DNA from: Oscillospiraceae bacterium
Lineage (GTDB): Bacteria > Bacillota_A > Clostridia > Oscillospirales > Oscillospiraceae
DNA length: 5,315 bases
Assembly: GCA_017627975.1 (NCBI GenBank)
Contig: JAGAFT010000089.1
Coordinates: 1 to 5,315, forward strand
Direction of reading: 5' to 3'
Shown here one piece after another: positions 5,275-5,315 of this stretch. The number at the start of each line of letters is the position of its first letter. The first letter of the stretch is position 1. The position numbers and the translations under genes are program-made. The notes beneath the pieces are model-generated. The model did no database searches. It was not told the origin of the DNA and saw only the letters and a list, made by a program, of their open reading frames with translations.

Positions 5275-5308
5275 GCAGGTCCTGCCGCATAGCTACACAA
5301 AAAGTGGG
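5266..5308. repeat. Long stem-loop CCCATTTTTG/CAAAAAGTGGG enclosing GCAGG-T-CCTGC
   Basis: CCCATTTTTG (5266-5275) is the reverse complement of CAAAAAGTGGG (5298-5308) apart from one extra base in the right arm. Between the arms sits GCAGG-T-CCTGC (5275-5285). It competes with the terminator-like pairing for CCCC. It could be an RNA structure or a site recognised by a packaging protein. Confidence 0.45.
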
Positions 5309-5315
5309 CAGATGA

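Larger units (their letters stand above)
4912..5315. other. Long structured intergenic region after the regulator, no convincing gene
   Basis: About 400 bases with no credible ORF. It holds short repeats with a -10-like box, two perfect palindromes, two adjacent inverted repeats, a G/C-tract segment and a final long stem-loop, each listed separately. In comparable phages HNH endonuclease or terminase genes follow the regulator, so this may be the switch from early to late genes and could include a late promoter, a terminator or a packaging site. None of these roles is proven by the sequence. Confidence 0.5.

Noticed and set aside
5098..5292. 64-codon + strand frame at the window end
   Set aside because: It begins inside the 13-base dyad, lacks a ribosome site, and its second half is glycine/proline-rich sequence that only reflects the G and C runs.

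Overview
The window looks like the replication and regulation part of a tailed-phage or prophage genome from a GC-rich Gram-positive (Firmicutes/Clostridia-type) host. This rests on gene content and order: a VapE-type primase/helicase, a VRR-NUC nuclease, an SNF2-like DEAD/DEAH helicase and an ArpU/RinA-like (DUF1492-type) regulator, all on the + strand. That order is a familiar early-to-late module of Firmicutes siphophages and prophages. The host assignment is an inference from gene style and composition; nothing here fixes a species. No integrase, capsid, tail or recognisable terminase gene is visible.

Layout. Positions 1-2190 hold the 3' part of a large primase-helicase gene whose start lies upstream of the window. 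A GC-rich hairpin spans its stop codon. Positions 2191-2763 contain no convincing gene. The first half (about 2217-2490) is sharply AT-rich and packed with ATTACAAA words, two of which are arms of dyads. The second half (about 2491-2710) is GC-rich again and contains a 20-nt alternating pyrimidine-purine tract. I read the AT-rich block as a candidate iteron-type replication origin next to the replication gene. A TTGAC-N7-GTCAA dyad and possible promoter precede the next gene. Positions 2764-4911 are a tightly packed operon: the nuclease overlaps the helicase by 14 bases, and the helicase overlaps the regulator by 4 bases (ATGA). Positions 4912-5315 again lack a convincing gene. They hold a candidate activator-dependent promoter, several palindromes, two strong inverted repeats (one with perfect 13-base arms) and a G/C-tract region that can fold into very stable structures.

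How the parts may work together. The VapE protein would prime and unwind DNA, perhaps at the AT-rich repeat block. The nuclease and the SNF2-like helicase are coupled translationally and probably act together in replication or recombination. The last gene probably switches on late transcription, and the structured region after it is a reasonable place for its target promoter and for a packaging or termination signal. The coding genes belong to known families. The less explained material is the DNA between them.
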